Shown one piece after another: positions 1 to 8,286 of a stretch of 64,000 nt of DNA. This DNA comes from PVC group bacterium. Its GTDB lineage: Bacteria; Verrucomicrobiota; Kiritimatiellia; UBA8416. The position numbers and the translations under genes were made by a program. The stretch is from NCBI GenBank assembly GCA_003567005.1, contig PXBF01000031.1, positions 1 to 64,000 on the forward strand. The letters are read 5' to 3'. The first letter of the stretch is position 1; each line of letters begins with the position of its first letter. The notes below the pieces were generated by a model. That model ran no database searches. It was not told where the DNA came from and was given only the letters and a program-made list of their open reading frames with translations.

Positions 1-12
1 CGCGACTTGCGT

Positions 13-45
13 GGCGACCTCCATGTGTTTCTACACACTGTCGCC
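13..45. other. Nested hairpin in gene-poor left edge
   Basis: An outer stem GGCGAC (13-18) pairs with GTCGCC (40-45), and an inner TGTGT (24-28) pairs with ACACA (33-37) around a TTCT loop. The first 251 bases hold no convincing gene: all three forward frames are open only for short stretches and none resembles a protein I know. This could be the end of an upstream untranslated region, a terminator-like structure without a clear T tract, or one copy of a dispersed intergenic repeat. Only the pairing is seen; the role is unknown. Confidence 0.3.
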
Positions 46-251
46 CGCCACACTGCGCCGCGAACCCGCTATGACGCACGCTTCACACTCTCGCTACGAA
101 GTTTGTGAGATATGCGGGCTAACAGTCTTTGCGTCCCACTGTGTAGCAAGATGCGTTTATCTTTTGCAAGGTGTATAAGAATACAAACACCAATCTGGCA
201 ATGAGCGACGAGGCATCAGATATCATACGCGATATGCTAAAGAGCTCCATG

Positions 252-503
252 TCATGGTTTCTCGGCAATCGGCTGTTCTTGACGTATGTTTGCTACATCC
301 GCAGTTGGATTTACTTTCCGAGTGGTATACACCACCGTTTCACCAAGGACATTTTCAATGTAACGTCTAAAATCGTCAGCATAGTTCATGACCCAATCAA
401 AAACGGCTTCTTCTCCCAAGTCGTGCCCTGCTTTTTGGGATTCAATCCATTTATGCCTATCGATTTCATGCATTTGCATGGCTATGAATTCATGAAGTGT
501 CAT
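252..503 (-). CDS. Small conserved protein of unknown function (83 aa)
   Basis: An 83-residue, soluble, charged protein with no signal peptide or membrane segment. Its core has H-E-I-D-x-H-K-W, then S-Q-K-A-G-H-D, then an E-E-A-V-x-D-W block and a D-F-R-R-Y block, spread over residues 12-48. I associate this pattern with short uncharacterised bacterial proteins in which several His, Trp and acidic residues are fixed, but I cannot name a function. The N-terminal ATG has no strong Shine-Dalgarno sequence. The opposite strand carries a longer open frame (171-521) whose composition looks random, so I prefer the minus strand. It stands alone, with 197 bases separating it from the next gene. Confidence 0.6.
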   Translation of the reverse strand: MTLHEFIAMQMHEIDRHKWIESQKAGHDLGEEAVFDWVMNYADDFRRYIENVLGETVVYTTRKVNPTADVANIRQEQPIAEKP

Positions 504-700
504 AATGAATCATTTGGGTAATATTGGTTCAGGCTACTCATTTCACACTATGATAAGTATGCAGAGAAATATTTACATGACAAATAGAATGTACCTGAAA
601 TGTAGATGGATTTTATAGCGGCTTCCAGCGTCGATGTTCTATTCAAATGGGCTGGGTACCTTTTATTACCATGCATCGTAATGCAAAGATCAGTTGTGTA

Positions 701-1186
701 TTAGGGAATCTGCGTCGATTCTTCCTCGGAAACAGGGACATTCAGAATCGATACAAGATCTGCCGGAGGCAATCTGAAACCGGAATGGTGTCCTTCGTAA
801 AAGCCGTGTTCTTTGATCATGTGAATATGCAGATCCGTATATGTGATCACTTGATTTTGCGCAATATTTTTTACCTGTATAAAAGTCTTCTGTACAACGG
901 CATCTTCAAAGGGGCAAGGTAATTTGCCTCGCACATCGTCAACTCGTATTTCATATTGTTGTTGAACGGTGATAGGCTCTCCAAGGCCTGCTTTCCCGGC
1001 ATCTCGTAGTGACTGCATCCTGGCCGCTATGGCCTCATGTGTTGTCCCGAGGCGTCTAACTTCTGCATCATCATCGATGAGGATCTCATTTAATGATCGC
1101 CGATCTTTTCCTAAGAATCCTTTTAGGGTAATGCCCCCTGGCCGCATGTTATGCTGATAACGATCGAGTTCTGGTGTTTGTTTCAT
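701..1186 (-). CDS. Conserved hypothetical protein (161 aa)
   Basis: A soluble 161-residue protein starting at an ATG preceded by a GGGGGG stretch that can serve as ribosome binding site. It contains a M-R-P-G-G-I-T-L-x-G-F-L-G segment at residues 14-26, a D-D-A-E-V-R-R-L-G-T-T-H-E-x-I segment near 38-53, a K-L-P-C-P-F segment near 88-93, and a T-D-L-H-I-H-M-I-x-E-H-G-F-Y-E-G segment near 117-132. I recognise this as a family of bacterial hypothetical proteins of about the same length; no function is known to me. The single Cys in the P-C-P-F motif and the His-rich segment could bind a metal, but that is inference. It lies 20 bases upstream of nothing co-directional except the convergent-free left edge. 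Confidence 0.65.
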   Translation of the reverse strand: MKQTPELDRYQHNMRPGGITLKGFLGKDRRSLNEILIDDDAEVRRLGTTHEAIAARMQSLRDAGKAGLGEPITVQQQYEIRVDDVRGKLPCPFEDAVVQKTFIQVKNIAQNQVITYTDLHIHMIKEHGFYEGHHSGFRLPPADLVSILNVPVSEEESTQIP

Positions 1187-1206
1187 GATGAGCCCCCCGT
1201 GCTTGA

Positions 1207-2313
1207 TCAGGCAAATTTATCGTAGAAAATATTTTCTTCCGGCATACCGTGATCTTTTAGTACAACAATACATGCGTCAATCATTAATGGGCTGCCACAC
1301 AAGTATGCTTCTGAATTGGAAAGATCGTCTGTGTGGCGATCAACGACCTCGGTAATCAGTCCTGTTTCTCCTTCCCAATGATCGTCGTCCTGTGGTTCAG
1401 AGAGGGCCGGTATAAACCTAAAGTCATGCAGGTCTTTTTCGAGTTGTTTCATTTCATCCAGCAAGAAGAGATCACGCTTCGATTTTGCCCCGAAAAAGTA
1501 TGTTGCCTTGCGCTTGATATCTTTTTCACGCATGTTGTACAGTATAGACTTAAGCGGAGCCATGCCAGATCCGCCAGCAATGCAAATCATGTCTTTATCT
1601 GTGTTGGAAAGTTTGAAGTCACCGTAGGGGCCGTTAACCGTCATGGTATCGCCAACTTTCAAATGATTATGTACATAGGTTGTACAAATTCCGTCTGGTA
1701 CGAGGCGTACTTCCATTTCAATTTCATGCTTGTTAGAAGGTACCGATGACATGGAATAAGCGCGGTAAACGGGTTCATCGGTCAATTCGTACTCGGGCGT
1801 TTCTATTTGCACGAACTGTCCGGCTTTGTAATCAATGGTATCTGGTTCTTCCAGTTTCAGGGTCAGTTGCTTGATGTCGTGGGTCAAATCATCCAATCCG
1901 ACAACGGTTGTGCGGAATTCGCGTACGTATAATAGCTCTGGCTCGATTTCCACGTCCATGTCTGCTTTGACTTTGAGCTGACAGGATAGGCGCACATGAT
2001 CTTTACGCTCTTCATCAGAAAGCCAAGGTAGCTCCGTTGGTAGAACTTCTCCGGCGCCGCTTTTCACTTTGCATTTGCACAAACCGCAAGAACCTCTTCC
2101 TCCGCATGCTGAGGGTATGAACACTTTCCCTTCTTTGAGAGTTGTCAATAGTGGCTTGCCACCACGCGCATCAATTTCTTTCTCGCCATCATTAATGGAG
2201 ACTTTGACATCTCCATAATTTCCGATGGTAGACTCCGCCGCCACCATAATGAGAGCGAGTACGGTAGAAATGCCGCACATGGCCCCGACGCTTACGACTA
2301 AACCAAGAAACAT
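1207..2313 (-). CDS. nqrF: Na+-translocating NADH:quinone reductase subunit F (NADH-oxidising, 2Fe-2S/FAD)
   Basis: NqrF takes electrons from NADH through FAD and a 2Fe-2S cluster and feeds them into the membrane-bound sodium pump. An N-terminal membrane helix covers about residues 1-26. The plant-type ferredoxin domain follows with Cys70, Cys76, Cys79 and Cys111. The ferredoxin-reductase domain has the FAD motif R-A-Y-S at 184-187 and G-G-S-G-M-A-P in the nucleotide-binding half. At 368 residues it is about 40 shorter than the well-studied Vibrio protein: a loop just before R-A-Y-S is missing. A clear AGGAAG ribosome site precedes the ATG. It is the last gene of nqrBCDEF. No in-frame defect is visible, so I consider it functional. 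Confidence 0.9.
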   Translation of the reverse strand: MFLGLVVSVGAMCGISTVLALIMVAAESTIGNYGDVKVSINDGEKEIDARGGKPLLTTLKEGKVFIPSACGGRGSCGLCKCKVKSGAGEVLPTELPWLSDEERKDHVRLSCQLKVKADMDVEIEPELLYVREFRTTVVGLDDLTHDIKQLTLKLEEPDTIDYKAGQFVQIETPEYELTDEPVYRAYSMSSVPSNKHEIEMEVRLVPDGICTTYVHNHLKVGDTMTVNGPYGDFKLSNTDKDMICIAGGSGMAPLKSILYNMREKDIKRKATYFFGAKSKRDLFLLDEMKQLEKDLHDFRFIPALSEPQDDDHWEGETGLITEVVDRHTDDLSNSEAYLCGSPLMIDACIVVLKDHGMPEENIFYDKFA

Positions 2314-2361
2314 GTTGTTCTTCCTTTTCTTTGAGAATGAACGATTTGACGATAGCTGCCG

Positions 2362-2958
2362 TTATTGAATGTTTAACACGCCAGAGAAGCCCATAAATGC
2401 CAATGCCATAATGCCAGCAATGATTAAGGTGATTCCCGCGCCCTCTAAACCTTTGGGAATTTTGGAGCGTTTCATATTTTGGCGAATGCCTGCCATGGCA
2501 AGAATAGCCAGAAACCAACCGATACCGCTGCCAATGCCGTAAAAAAACGACTCTGCAAACGTGTATTCGCGAATGAGCATGAACAGGCTGACGCCTAATA
2601 TCGCACAGTTCACGGTAATCAGGGGCAGGAAAATGCCGAGTGCGTTATAGAGCGGTTCTGATACGCGCTCGATAATCATTTCGACGATCTGAACGAATGC
2701 CGCGATTACAATAATGAAGACAATAAAACGAAAATTTTCCAGATTAAGAGGTACGAGGATATGATAGTACACCAACCAGTTCAGTACCGATGTGGTCGTC
2801 ATGACAAAAATAACTGCTGCACCGAGGCCCATGGAGGTTTTCACTTCCTTGGATACTCCTAGAAAGGAGCACATACCCAGGTAATTGGTGAGCAAAATAT
2901 TATTTGTGAAAATAGCAGAAAAAAAGATTGCGATGAGGCCGGTCATTCCTTCCATCAT
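2362..2958 (-). CDS. nqrE: Nqr/Rnf complex membrane subunit E (RnfA/NqrE family)
   Basis: An integral membrane subunit of 198 residues with about six hydrophobic helices, belonging to the RnfA/NqrE family; NqrD and NqrE together form the pseudo-symmetric core that holds an iron centre and helps in sodium translocation. The early [14 protein letters not shown] segment (residues 23-36), with its conserved Cys in the first helical half, is typical. The ATG overlaps the stop of nqrD in an ATGA, and GGAGG lies just before it. Length matches the family (about 198). Assignment as NqrE rather than RnfA rests on the nearby NqrF. Confidence 0.9.
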   Translation of the reverse strand: MMEGMTGLIAIFFSAIFTNNILLTNYLGMCSFLGVSKEVKTSMGLGAAVIFVMTTTSVLNWLVYYHILVPLNLENFRFIVFIIVIAAFVQIVEMIIERVSEPLYNALGIFLPLITVNCAILGVSLFMLIREYTFAESFFYGIGSGIGWFLAILAMAGIRQNMKRSKIPKGLEGAGITLIIAGIMALAFMGFSGVLNIQ

Positions 2959-3575
2959 TTACCTCCGGGGTCTTCTGGTACTACATATGTTTTGATGATC
3001 CAAATCAAGATTGCGAGCGCAAAGAATGCACCTGGGGCCATTACCATGATAGACCAATTGGTCCACCAATCACTGAACCAGGGTATATCATATCCCCAGA
3101 ATGTCGCAGATCCGGTGATTTCACGGAATACTGCGATGATAAGCAAAACATACGAGTATCCGACACCGGACGCAATACCATCAATGAAGGATGGCAAGGG
3201 AGGGTTATTGAGCGCGTACGCTTCGGCTCGGCCCATAATGATACAGTTGGTGATAATGAGCCCTACGAATGGGCCGAGCTGCCGTGATACGCCGGGTAAT
3301 GTTGCTTGAATGACTACATCGACAATGATGACAAAGGCGGCAATGATCAACGTCTCTACCATCATACGTATGGAACCGGGGATCCACTTGCGAATGAGCG
3401 ATACGGTGAAATTCGAACATGCCAGCACGAAGATAACACCGAGGCACATGACCACGGTATTCTCGACGACGTTGGTTACAGCGAGAGTGGAACAAATGCC
3501 GAGTATTTGCGCAAAGACCGGGTTGTCTTTCCCCGCGCTCATGATGAATTGCTTTTTGGTTTTGCCTGCCGCCAT
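2955..3575 (-). CDS. nqrD: Nqr/Rnf complex membrane subunit D (RnfE/NqrD family)
   Basis: A 206-residue polytopic membrane protein of the RnfE/NqrD family. It begins with a short cytoplasmic segment, then [17 protein letters not shown] (residues 18-34), which carries the conserved Cys of the first helical repeat, and later [13 protein letters not shown] (about 107-119), the matching Cys of the second repeat. These cysteines are the known ligands of the intramembrane iron centre. A strong AAGGAG site precedes the ATG. It lies 13 bases after nqrC and overlaps nqrE. Confidence 0.9.
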   Translation of the reverse strand: MAAGKTKKQFIMSAGKDNPVFAQILGICSTLAVTNVVENTVVMCLGVIFVLACSNFTVSLIRKWIPGSIRMMVETLIIAAFVIIVDVVIQATLPGVSRQLGPFVGLIITNCIIMGRAEAYALNNPPLPSFIDGIASGVGYSYVLLIIAVFREITGSATFWGYDIPWFSDWWTNWSIMVMAPGAFFALAILIWIIKTYVVPEDPGGK

Positions 3576-3588
3576 GGTTTTGATCTCC

Positions 3589-4215
3589 TTACCGTTCGCT
3601 AAAGAGCATTTCGGCTCTCTCGAGGCTTCGATTCATGATGGTTTTGACTGATTCAGAAGTGATGGTTGCGCCGGTAACTTGGTGGAATGCCTGATTGTCT
3701 TTGGTCAGGTTGTCTTTGTCATCGGGTTCGGAGCGCAGCTCTTCAAAGGGTCCATACTTGCCAACGAACTGCCTGCGAAACCAGCGTTCGTCGATACGGG
3801 CGCCGAGTCCAGGCGTTTCCACATGGTCTTGAAAATTGACACCGCGGATGGTCTTGCCGTCTGCTTCGAATCCAACGAAAGCAGTAATGCCGCCCCAGAG
3901 GCCTGACCCGCGGTAAATAAGGACAAGGTTTTCTTCTCCCTCCTGGTTGCGCACCCAAAAGTGGTCTGGTACGTCATCATCATCACGGATTTCGGTTACG
4001 AATTCCTCATACCAGTCGAGCAATTCTTGTATTGAATCATGTTCGGCGATTCCAAAGGCGTCCGCTACAGCCTGCCGCAGGAATAGCCCCCGATTTCTTT
4101 CTACGCTTTCTGCCGTAACGATGTCTACGATTCCAACAAGCGTTATGGCAACGAACGTAACCGCAACCATGAAGAAAACCGTGAATATACGTTCCTTTAC
4201 TAGATTCGTTTTCAT
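3589..4215 (-). CDS. nqrC: Nqr/Rnf complex FMN-binding subunit C (RnfG/NqrC family)
   Basis: A 208-residue protein with one N-terminal membrane helix (about residues 10-33) and a periplasmic FMN-binding domain. The site of covalent FMN attachment is seen as T-G-A-T at residues 181-184, with Thr184 as the expected flavin carrier, followed by I-T-S-E-S-V. The G-L-G-A-R-I segment near 137-142 also fits the family. FMN is normally attached by ApbE, which is not in this window. The start overlaps the nqrB stop in an ATGA, so the two are translationally coupled. It is somewhat shorter than typical NqrC (about 250) and nearer to RnfG. Confidence 0.88.
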   Translation of the reverse strand: MKTNLVKERIFTVFFMVAVTFVAITLVGIVDIVTAESVERNRGLFLRQAVADAFGIAEHDSIQELLDWYEEFVTEIRDDDDVPDHFWVRNQEGEENLVLIYRGSGLWGGITAFVGFEADGKTIRGVNFQDHVETPGLGARIDERWFRRQFVGKYGPFEELRSEPDDKDNLTKDNQAFHQVTGATITSESVKTIMNRSLERAEMLFSER

Positions 4216-5264
4216 TTTTTCTTCTTGCTTCCTTTCGCACTGTTAACGGCATAGTCCGTGATCGGCGAGAACATGTTCGCTAGTAGAATCGAGAATTGCG
4301 CGGCTGCAGGCCATACTGAGAACAGGGTCAGAATGGGGTAAATCAGTCCAATGAAAGAGCCGTACAACCAGCGGGCTTCATTGGTTTTCGGAGCAGACAC
4401 GGGGTCGGTTGCATAAAAGAATACGGCAAAGATCACGCTTCCGGCAAATAGCCCGTGATGCGGTGCTGCTGCCATGGTTCCGGTGCTTGAAACAGCACCT
4501 GTATAATGCAATATCGATTGGGAAATAAGATAGCCGATAATGGCTGTCACTACGATGCGATAGTTAGCCGTTTTGGTAAAGAGCAGGTAAAGGCCACCGA
4601 TAATTACTAGAAGGGCACTGGTGCCACCAATCACCCCAGCCGTATTACCTAGAAAGAGGCTGATGAATGGGAAGTATTCTGCAACCATTTCTGCTTGTGT
4701 TAGGCCGGCATCCAGCCGATCTTTCAACATATCTTCCGTCCATGTGAGCCATGAGCCCGGAGTGGCCTGCGTCAAGGTATCTGTCCCAAAGCTGTGTTTG
4801 GCGGTCCATGCGGCAAACCCCCCGGGGAAAAGACCACGTCCTTGCATGCCGGGGATGGCATGGGTCCAGCCGCTTGCTGTCATCCAGTCACCGAAACTGA
4901 TATAGATGAACGCGCGTCCGGTAAGCGCAGGATTGAATACATTTTTTCCGAAACCACCAAACACCATTTTCCCAAAGACAATTCCGAATGCGGACCCCAT
5001 AACAACGATCCACATGGGCAATAATGGGGGTAATCCCAGTGCGAAAAGGGTACCCGTCACAAATGCAGCGGAGGTACATGGCTGGTTGTCTTTTTTCGTA
5101 AAGGCGTATTCCGCAAAAAATGCTGTGGCATTAGCAACGATGACCATCAGGAGGGCTCTCCATCCATAAAAGTAGACACTCGAAATGACGATAGGCACAA
5201 GTGCGTATAACACACGCTGCATGGGCAACTGCCATTTTATATATTTTGCGTTTTTTTGGGCCAC
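4212..5264 (-). CDS. nqrB: Nqr/Rnf complex membrane subunit B (NqrB/RnfD family), GTG start
   Basis: A 350-residue polytopic membrane protein that in this family carries covalent FMN and provides part of the ion path. The G-K-N-V-F-N-P-A-L-T-G-R-A-F segment near residues 106-119 is the family hallmark. The flavin site reads D-T-L-T-Q-A-T (162-168); the usual form is D-x-x-[ST]-G-A-T, so Gln replaces the Gly while Asp162 and the acceptor Thr168 remain. The length is close to RnfD and about 60 residues below Vibrio NqrB. The GTG start follows GGAGG. It is the first gene of the cluster and faces tolB across 191 bases; no nqrA or rnfBC lies beside it. Its role as complex subunit is secure, the NqrB/RnfD choice less so. 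Confidence 0.85.
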   Translation of the reverse strand: MAQKNAKYIKWQLPMQRVLYALVPIVISSVYFYGWRALLMVIVANATAFFAEYAFTKKDNQPCTSAAFVTGTLFALGLPPLLPMWIVVMGSAFGIVFGKMVFGGFGKNVFNPALTGRAFIYISFGDWMTASGWTHAIPGMQGRGLFPGGFAAWTAKHSFGTDTLTQATPGSWLTWTEDMLKDRLDAGLTQAEMVAEYFPFISLFLGNTAGVIGGTSALLVIIGGLYLLFTKTANYRIVVTAIIGYLISQSILHYTGAVSSTGTMAAAPHHGLFAGSVIFAVFFYATDPVSAPKTNEARWLYGSFIGLIYPILTLFSVWPAAAQFSILLANMFSPITDYAVNSAKGSKKKK

Positions 5265-5455
5265 TGCGCTACCTCCATGGTAAACAAAAGAGAATCCATT
5301 GCGAACCTTCGTACTCTAAAAAAACTAGGCTTGTGAGTCTATGAGATAACAGATAGAGTTTCAAAACAAATTTTACGTAGATTTTTTACAAGATCGTATT
5401 CTAGCGGTCATTTCTTACATTGGTTTTATAAACTTGCAAATGAGGGGAAAAGGGA

Positions 5456-6664
5456 ATGGTTTTGACGCGTTTGATACTATTGGGAAGTTTTTTGGGAGTC
5501 CTATCTTTATCTGCGGCAGATATTCGGATTGTTGGAGAGGGACGCGGTGAAGCGGTTCCCGTTAGCATCGAGGATTTTCGATTTGAAAGAGGCGATGCGT
5601 CGGCTGTGTTTCGCGACACATTGGAAACGAATCTCAGTCGTTGGGGATGGTTCCGGCGAAGCGATGCGCAGCATGCGAGCTATTATTTGCGCGGTCAATC
5701 GCGGGAGACCGCGCGCGCATTTGTTGTAGACGTTGAGGCTTTGAGCAGGCGCACGGGGCGTACGATTTACAGGGAGCGTTTTCGAGAAGATGCAAGCGAA
5801 GCCCGCATGCTAGCGCTGCGGATAATAGACGGTTTAACGGAAGCCATTCATGAGGTGCCCGGCGTTGCTTCCACACGAGTTGCCTTTATCGGTTCTGCGG
5901 ATGGTCAGCAAGATTTGTATACAATCGGAGCTGATGGACATGATATGATGCAGCTTACAAGAGATGGTGTGCCGAGTTTTCGTCCGTCTTGGCATCCCAC
6001 GCGCGATGTTATCTTTTACACGTCGTTTGTGAGAGGGTTTCCAGATGTTTACCGTGTTGATCTCGAGGCGGGCCGTCGCTCGGTTGTGTCTCGCGAGGCA
6101 GGTATCAATGCTGGGGCTTCCGTTTCGCCTGACGGGCGAAGGTTGGCTTTGATTTTGTCCCGAGACGGAAATCCTGAGGTTTACATTCGAGACAAAAGTG
6201 ATGGATCCTTAACGCGCATAACCTACACGCCACATAATGCAGAGGCAAGTCCTGTCTGGAGTCCTGACGGTCGGCAGTTAGCTTTTGTATCAGATATGCA
6301 GGGCGGGCCACATGTCTTCGTTGTATCAAGCGAAGGTGGGCGTCCCCGGCGTATTTCACGGGGGGGGAGCCAGAATGTAACGCCAGACTGGGGGCCGGAT
6401 GGCCGACTGGTGTACAGTAGCCGTCGCAGAGGCAGATTCCAGCTTGTTGTTTATGATCCTGCTACAGAAGAAGAAACGCAGATTACGGATGGGGCAGTAG
6501 ATCACGAAAATCCTTCTTGGGGAAGGGATGGGCGGCACATCGTATATGCGCGTCGGGATGGGCGGATCTCTACATTACATATCCTCGATACGCAAACGAA
6601 TGGACAGATACGTTTGACAACGCGCCCCGGAGATTGGTACTTTCCTGCTTGGTCACATAGGTGA
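5456..6664 (+). CDS. tolB: Tol-Pal system periplasmic beta-propeller TolB
   Basis: TolB is the periplasmic partner of Pal in the Tol-Pal machine that keeps the outer membrane drawn in during cell division. The 402-residue protein has a signal peptide (residues 1-20, ending in S-L-S-A-A), an N-terminal alpha/beta domain to about 140, then a six-bladed propeller with repeated S-P-D-G-R-x-L-A signatures (for example near 223 and 267). A GGGGAAAAGGGA stretch precedes the ATG. The gene is followed by pal and the Tat genes in one run. tolQ, tolR and tolA are not in the window. The 191 bases upstream are shared with the divergent nqr cluster and must hold both promoters; I see no clear hexamers there. 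Confidence 0.92.
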   Translation: MVLTRLILLGSFLGVLSLSAADIRIVGEGRGEAVPVSIEDFRFERGDASAVFRDTLETNLSRWGWFRRSDAQHASYYLRGQSRETARAFVVDVEALSRRTGRTIYRERFREDASEARMLALRIIDGLTEAIHEVPGVASTRVAFIGSADGQQDLYTIGADGHDMMQLTRDGVPSFRPSWHPTRDVIFYTSFVRGFPDVYRVDLEAGRRSVVSREAGINAGASVSPDGRRLALILSRDGNPEVYIRDKSDGSLTRITYTPHNAEASPVWSPDGRQLAFVSDMQGGPHVFVVSSEGGRPRRISRGGSQNVTPDWGPDGRLVYSSRRRGRFQLVVYDPATEEETQITDGAVDHENPSWGRDGRHIVYARRDGRISTLHILDTQTNGQIRLTTRPGDWYFPAWSHR

Positions 6665-6707
6665 TAATTTGTACGTTGGGTTTGGATAAAGGAGTGCGGT
6701 AGCAGTT

Positions 6708-7238
6708 ATGAAAAAGTTGATACGTTTTCGTGTATGTTTTTCGATAGGGCTAATCCTCGTTGTTGCTTCGGGTGTTGGGTGCCGAGCGCGTCAAGCTGAC
6801 CGTGGTGCTCGCGGAAACGGTGATGATTATTTTGATCCGATGCGTTTAGATGGGACGTACGCATTAGGACCGCGTGGGGAATTCGGAGAAGAAATTCTCG
6901 ATGTAGCATTCGAGAATGTTCATTTTGGTTTTGATAGTTATAACATTCCGCAATCTGAGCGGCTTAAGATTCAAGCGGTTGCCGACTACATGCATGAACA
7001 TCCAGAAGTTACCGTTCTGATTGATGGGCACTGTGATGAGCGAGGAAGTCGTGAGTACAACTTGTCTTTGGGAGAGCATCGAGCTCTCTCTGTGCGGGCT
7101 GTACTGATTTCCGAGGGTATTTCCGGGGATAGGATTCATACGCGCAGTTTCGGATCGGAGGTACCCTTGGATCCGCGCAGTAACGAAGAGGCCTGGGCTC
7201 GTAACCGCAGAGGCGAGTTCACACTATTCCGTCCGTAA
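6708..7238 (+). CDS. pal: Peptidoglycan-associated lipoprotein Pal
   Basis: A 176-residue protein with a hydrophobic signal segment (about residues 8-25) ending in G-V-G-C, probably a lipoprotein signal with an atypical Gly at -3. The OmpA-type peptidoglycan-binding domain spans about residues 65-176, with the H-F-G-F-D-S-Y start, V-L-I-D-G-H-C-D-E-R-G-S-R-E-Y-N in the middle, and the closing N-R-R motif. Pal anchors the outer membrane to peptidoglycan and binds TolB. AAAGGAG lies 13 bases before the ATG, slightly long. It follows tolB by 43 bases. Confidence 0.9.
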   Translation: MKKLIRFRVCFSIGLILVVASGVGCRARQADRGARGNGDDYFDPMRLDGTYALGPRGEFGEEILDVAFENVHFGFDSYNIPQSERLKIQAVADYMHEHPEVTVLIDGHCDERGSREYNLSLGEHRALSVRAVLISEGISGDRIHTRSFGSEVPLDPRSNEEAWARNRRGEFTLFRP

Positions 7239-7265
7239 GCGAACACATCGTCTGTGGGGTCTTTC

Positions 7266-7559
7266 ATGCCCAGTATGGAGTTCCCAGTAGCCATTATGCC
7301 CGGTGGGGTGGGTTACGGGGAGCTCCTTTTACTTTTTGCCCTGATATTGGTTCTATTCGGGCCAAACCGTTTGCCGGCTATAGCGCGCAAACTAGGAAAA
7401 GTGTTGGAGCAATTGCGGACAGCGGCAAGTCTCTTCCAGCAAAATTTATTATCGCTGGATGATGATGTGAATGAGAATGTTTCGGAGGGGAAGGGGGAGG
7501 GGGACGCGTCACCCAGTGATAAGGACGAGAATGGGGGGCAAGATGGACCCTCATGTTAA
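7266..7559 (+). CDS. tatA: Twin-arginine translocase pore-forming subunit, TatA family
   Basis: A short protein with one N-terminal membrane helix (G-E-L-L-L-L-F-A-L-I-L-V), the family hinge L-F-G-P-N-R-L-P, an amphipathic helix (A-I-A-R-K-L-G-K-V-L-E-Q-L) and an acidic, low-complexity tail ending near a Cys. It forms the folded-protein export pore with TatC. The start is uncertain: a GTG at 7254 and ATGs at 7266, 7275 and 7296 are all in frame; 7266 has a GGGG site, whereas 7296 gives the short N terminus usual in TatA. The end overlaps tatC. A separate TatB is not seen, so this single TatA may serve both roles, as in minimal TatAC systems. Confidence 0.85.
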   Translation: MPSMEFPVAIMPGGVGYGELLLLFALILVLFGPNRLPAIARKLGKVLEQLRTAASLFQQNLLSLDDDVNENVSEGKGEGDASPSDKDENGGQDGPSC

Positions 7560-8286
7560 GTCTTTTGGTGAACATCTGGCGGATTTTCGTCAAGTCCTAT
7601 TGCGTTCCCTTATTTGTTTAGTGGTAGGTGTCTCTATTGCTATTCCTTTTGCGCCCTCTGTCTATCAGTGGCTAACCGTTCCCTTTGAACATGCTGATCT
7701 CGATGTTGTCTTGCGTGTTACCGAGGTGGGGGGGGGCTTTAGCGTGTTCTTGCGCGTAGGTCTTTGGAGTGGTCTGTTACTGAGTTTCCCGTTTCTTGTC
7801 GTAGTTGCAGCCCTTTATATGTTGCCGGCACTGCATGTTGGCGAGAAACAAATGGTTTGGAAACTGGGGGGCGCATCCTGTGTTTTGTTTTTGATGGGAA
7901 GCGGAATGGCTTATTACTGGACGGTACCAGTCGCTTTGCGTTTTATGGTGCGCGTGGAGGACTGGATGCAGACGCCAGCCATATTCTGGGAAGTCACCAG
8001 TTATATTCGGTTTGTGACACGCTTGTTACTTGCGTTTGGCATTGCGTTCCAGTTGCCTGTTCTGGTGGTTATGCTTGGAACTGCTGGCTTGGTTACGGTG
8101 GATCAATTACGAGCAGGGCGTTGTTATATCATCACGGCGTTATTTGTTTTAGCGATGCTGGTAACGCCTCCGGATCCCTTTACCATGGTTTTGATGGCTG
8201 TTCCTCTTGTCGGACTGTTCGAAATGACGATCTGGATTCTTCGGGCACTGGAACGAAAGCGGGAAGCAGCGCCGCCAGTAGGTTAG
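7543..8286 (+). CDS. tatC: Twin-arginine translocase receptor subunit TatC
   Basis: A polytopic membrane protein of 247 residues that recognises twin-arginine signal peptides. The N terminus has the characteristic S-F-x-E-H-L-x-D-F-R motif, and six hydrophobic segments follow; F-x-L-P-V-L-V-V-M-L and T-P-P-D-P-F-T-M sit in the C-terminal half as expected. The frame stays open upstream, but the ATG at 7543 is best because GGGGGG lies seven bases before it. It overlaps the tatA end by 17 bases. Its stop codon overlaps the convergent typA stop. Confidence 0.9.
   Translation: MDPHVKSFGEHLADFRQVLLRSLICLVVGVSIAIPFAPSVYQWLTVPFEHADLDVVLRVTEVGGGFSVFLRVGLWSGLLLSFPFLVVVAALYMLPALHVGEKQMVWKLGGASCVLFLMGSGMAYYWTVPVALRFMVRVEDWMQTPAIFWEVTSYIRFVTRLLLAFGIAFQLPVLVVMLGTAGLVTVDQLRAGRCYIITALFVLAMLVTPPDPFTMVLMAVPLVGLFEMTIWILRALERKREAAPPVG

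Noticed and set aside
171..521. A 116-codon plus-strand frame at the left edge
   Set aside because: It lies antisense to the conserved 83-residue protein and has the composition of a shadow frame.
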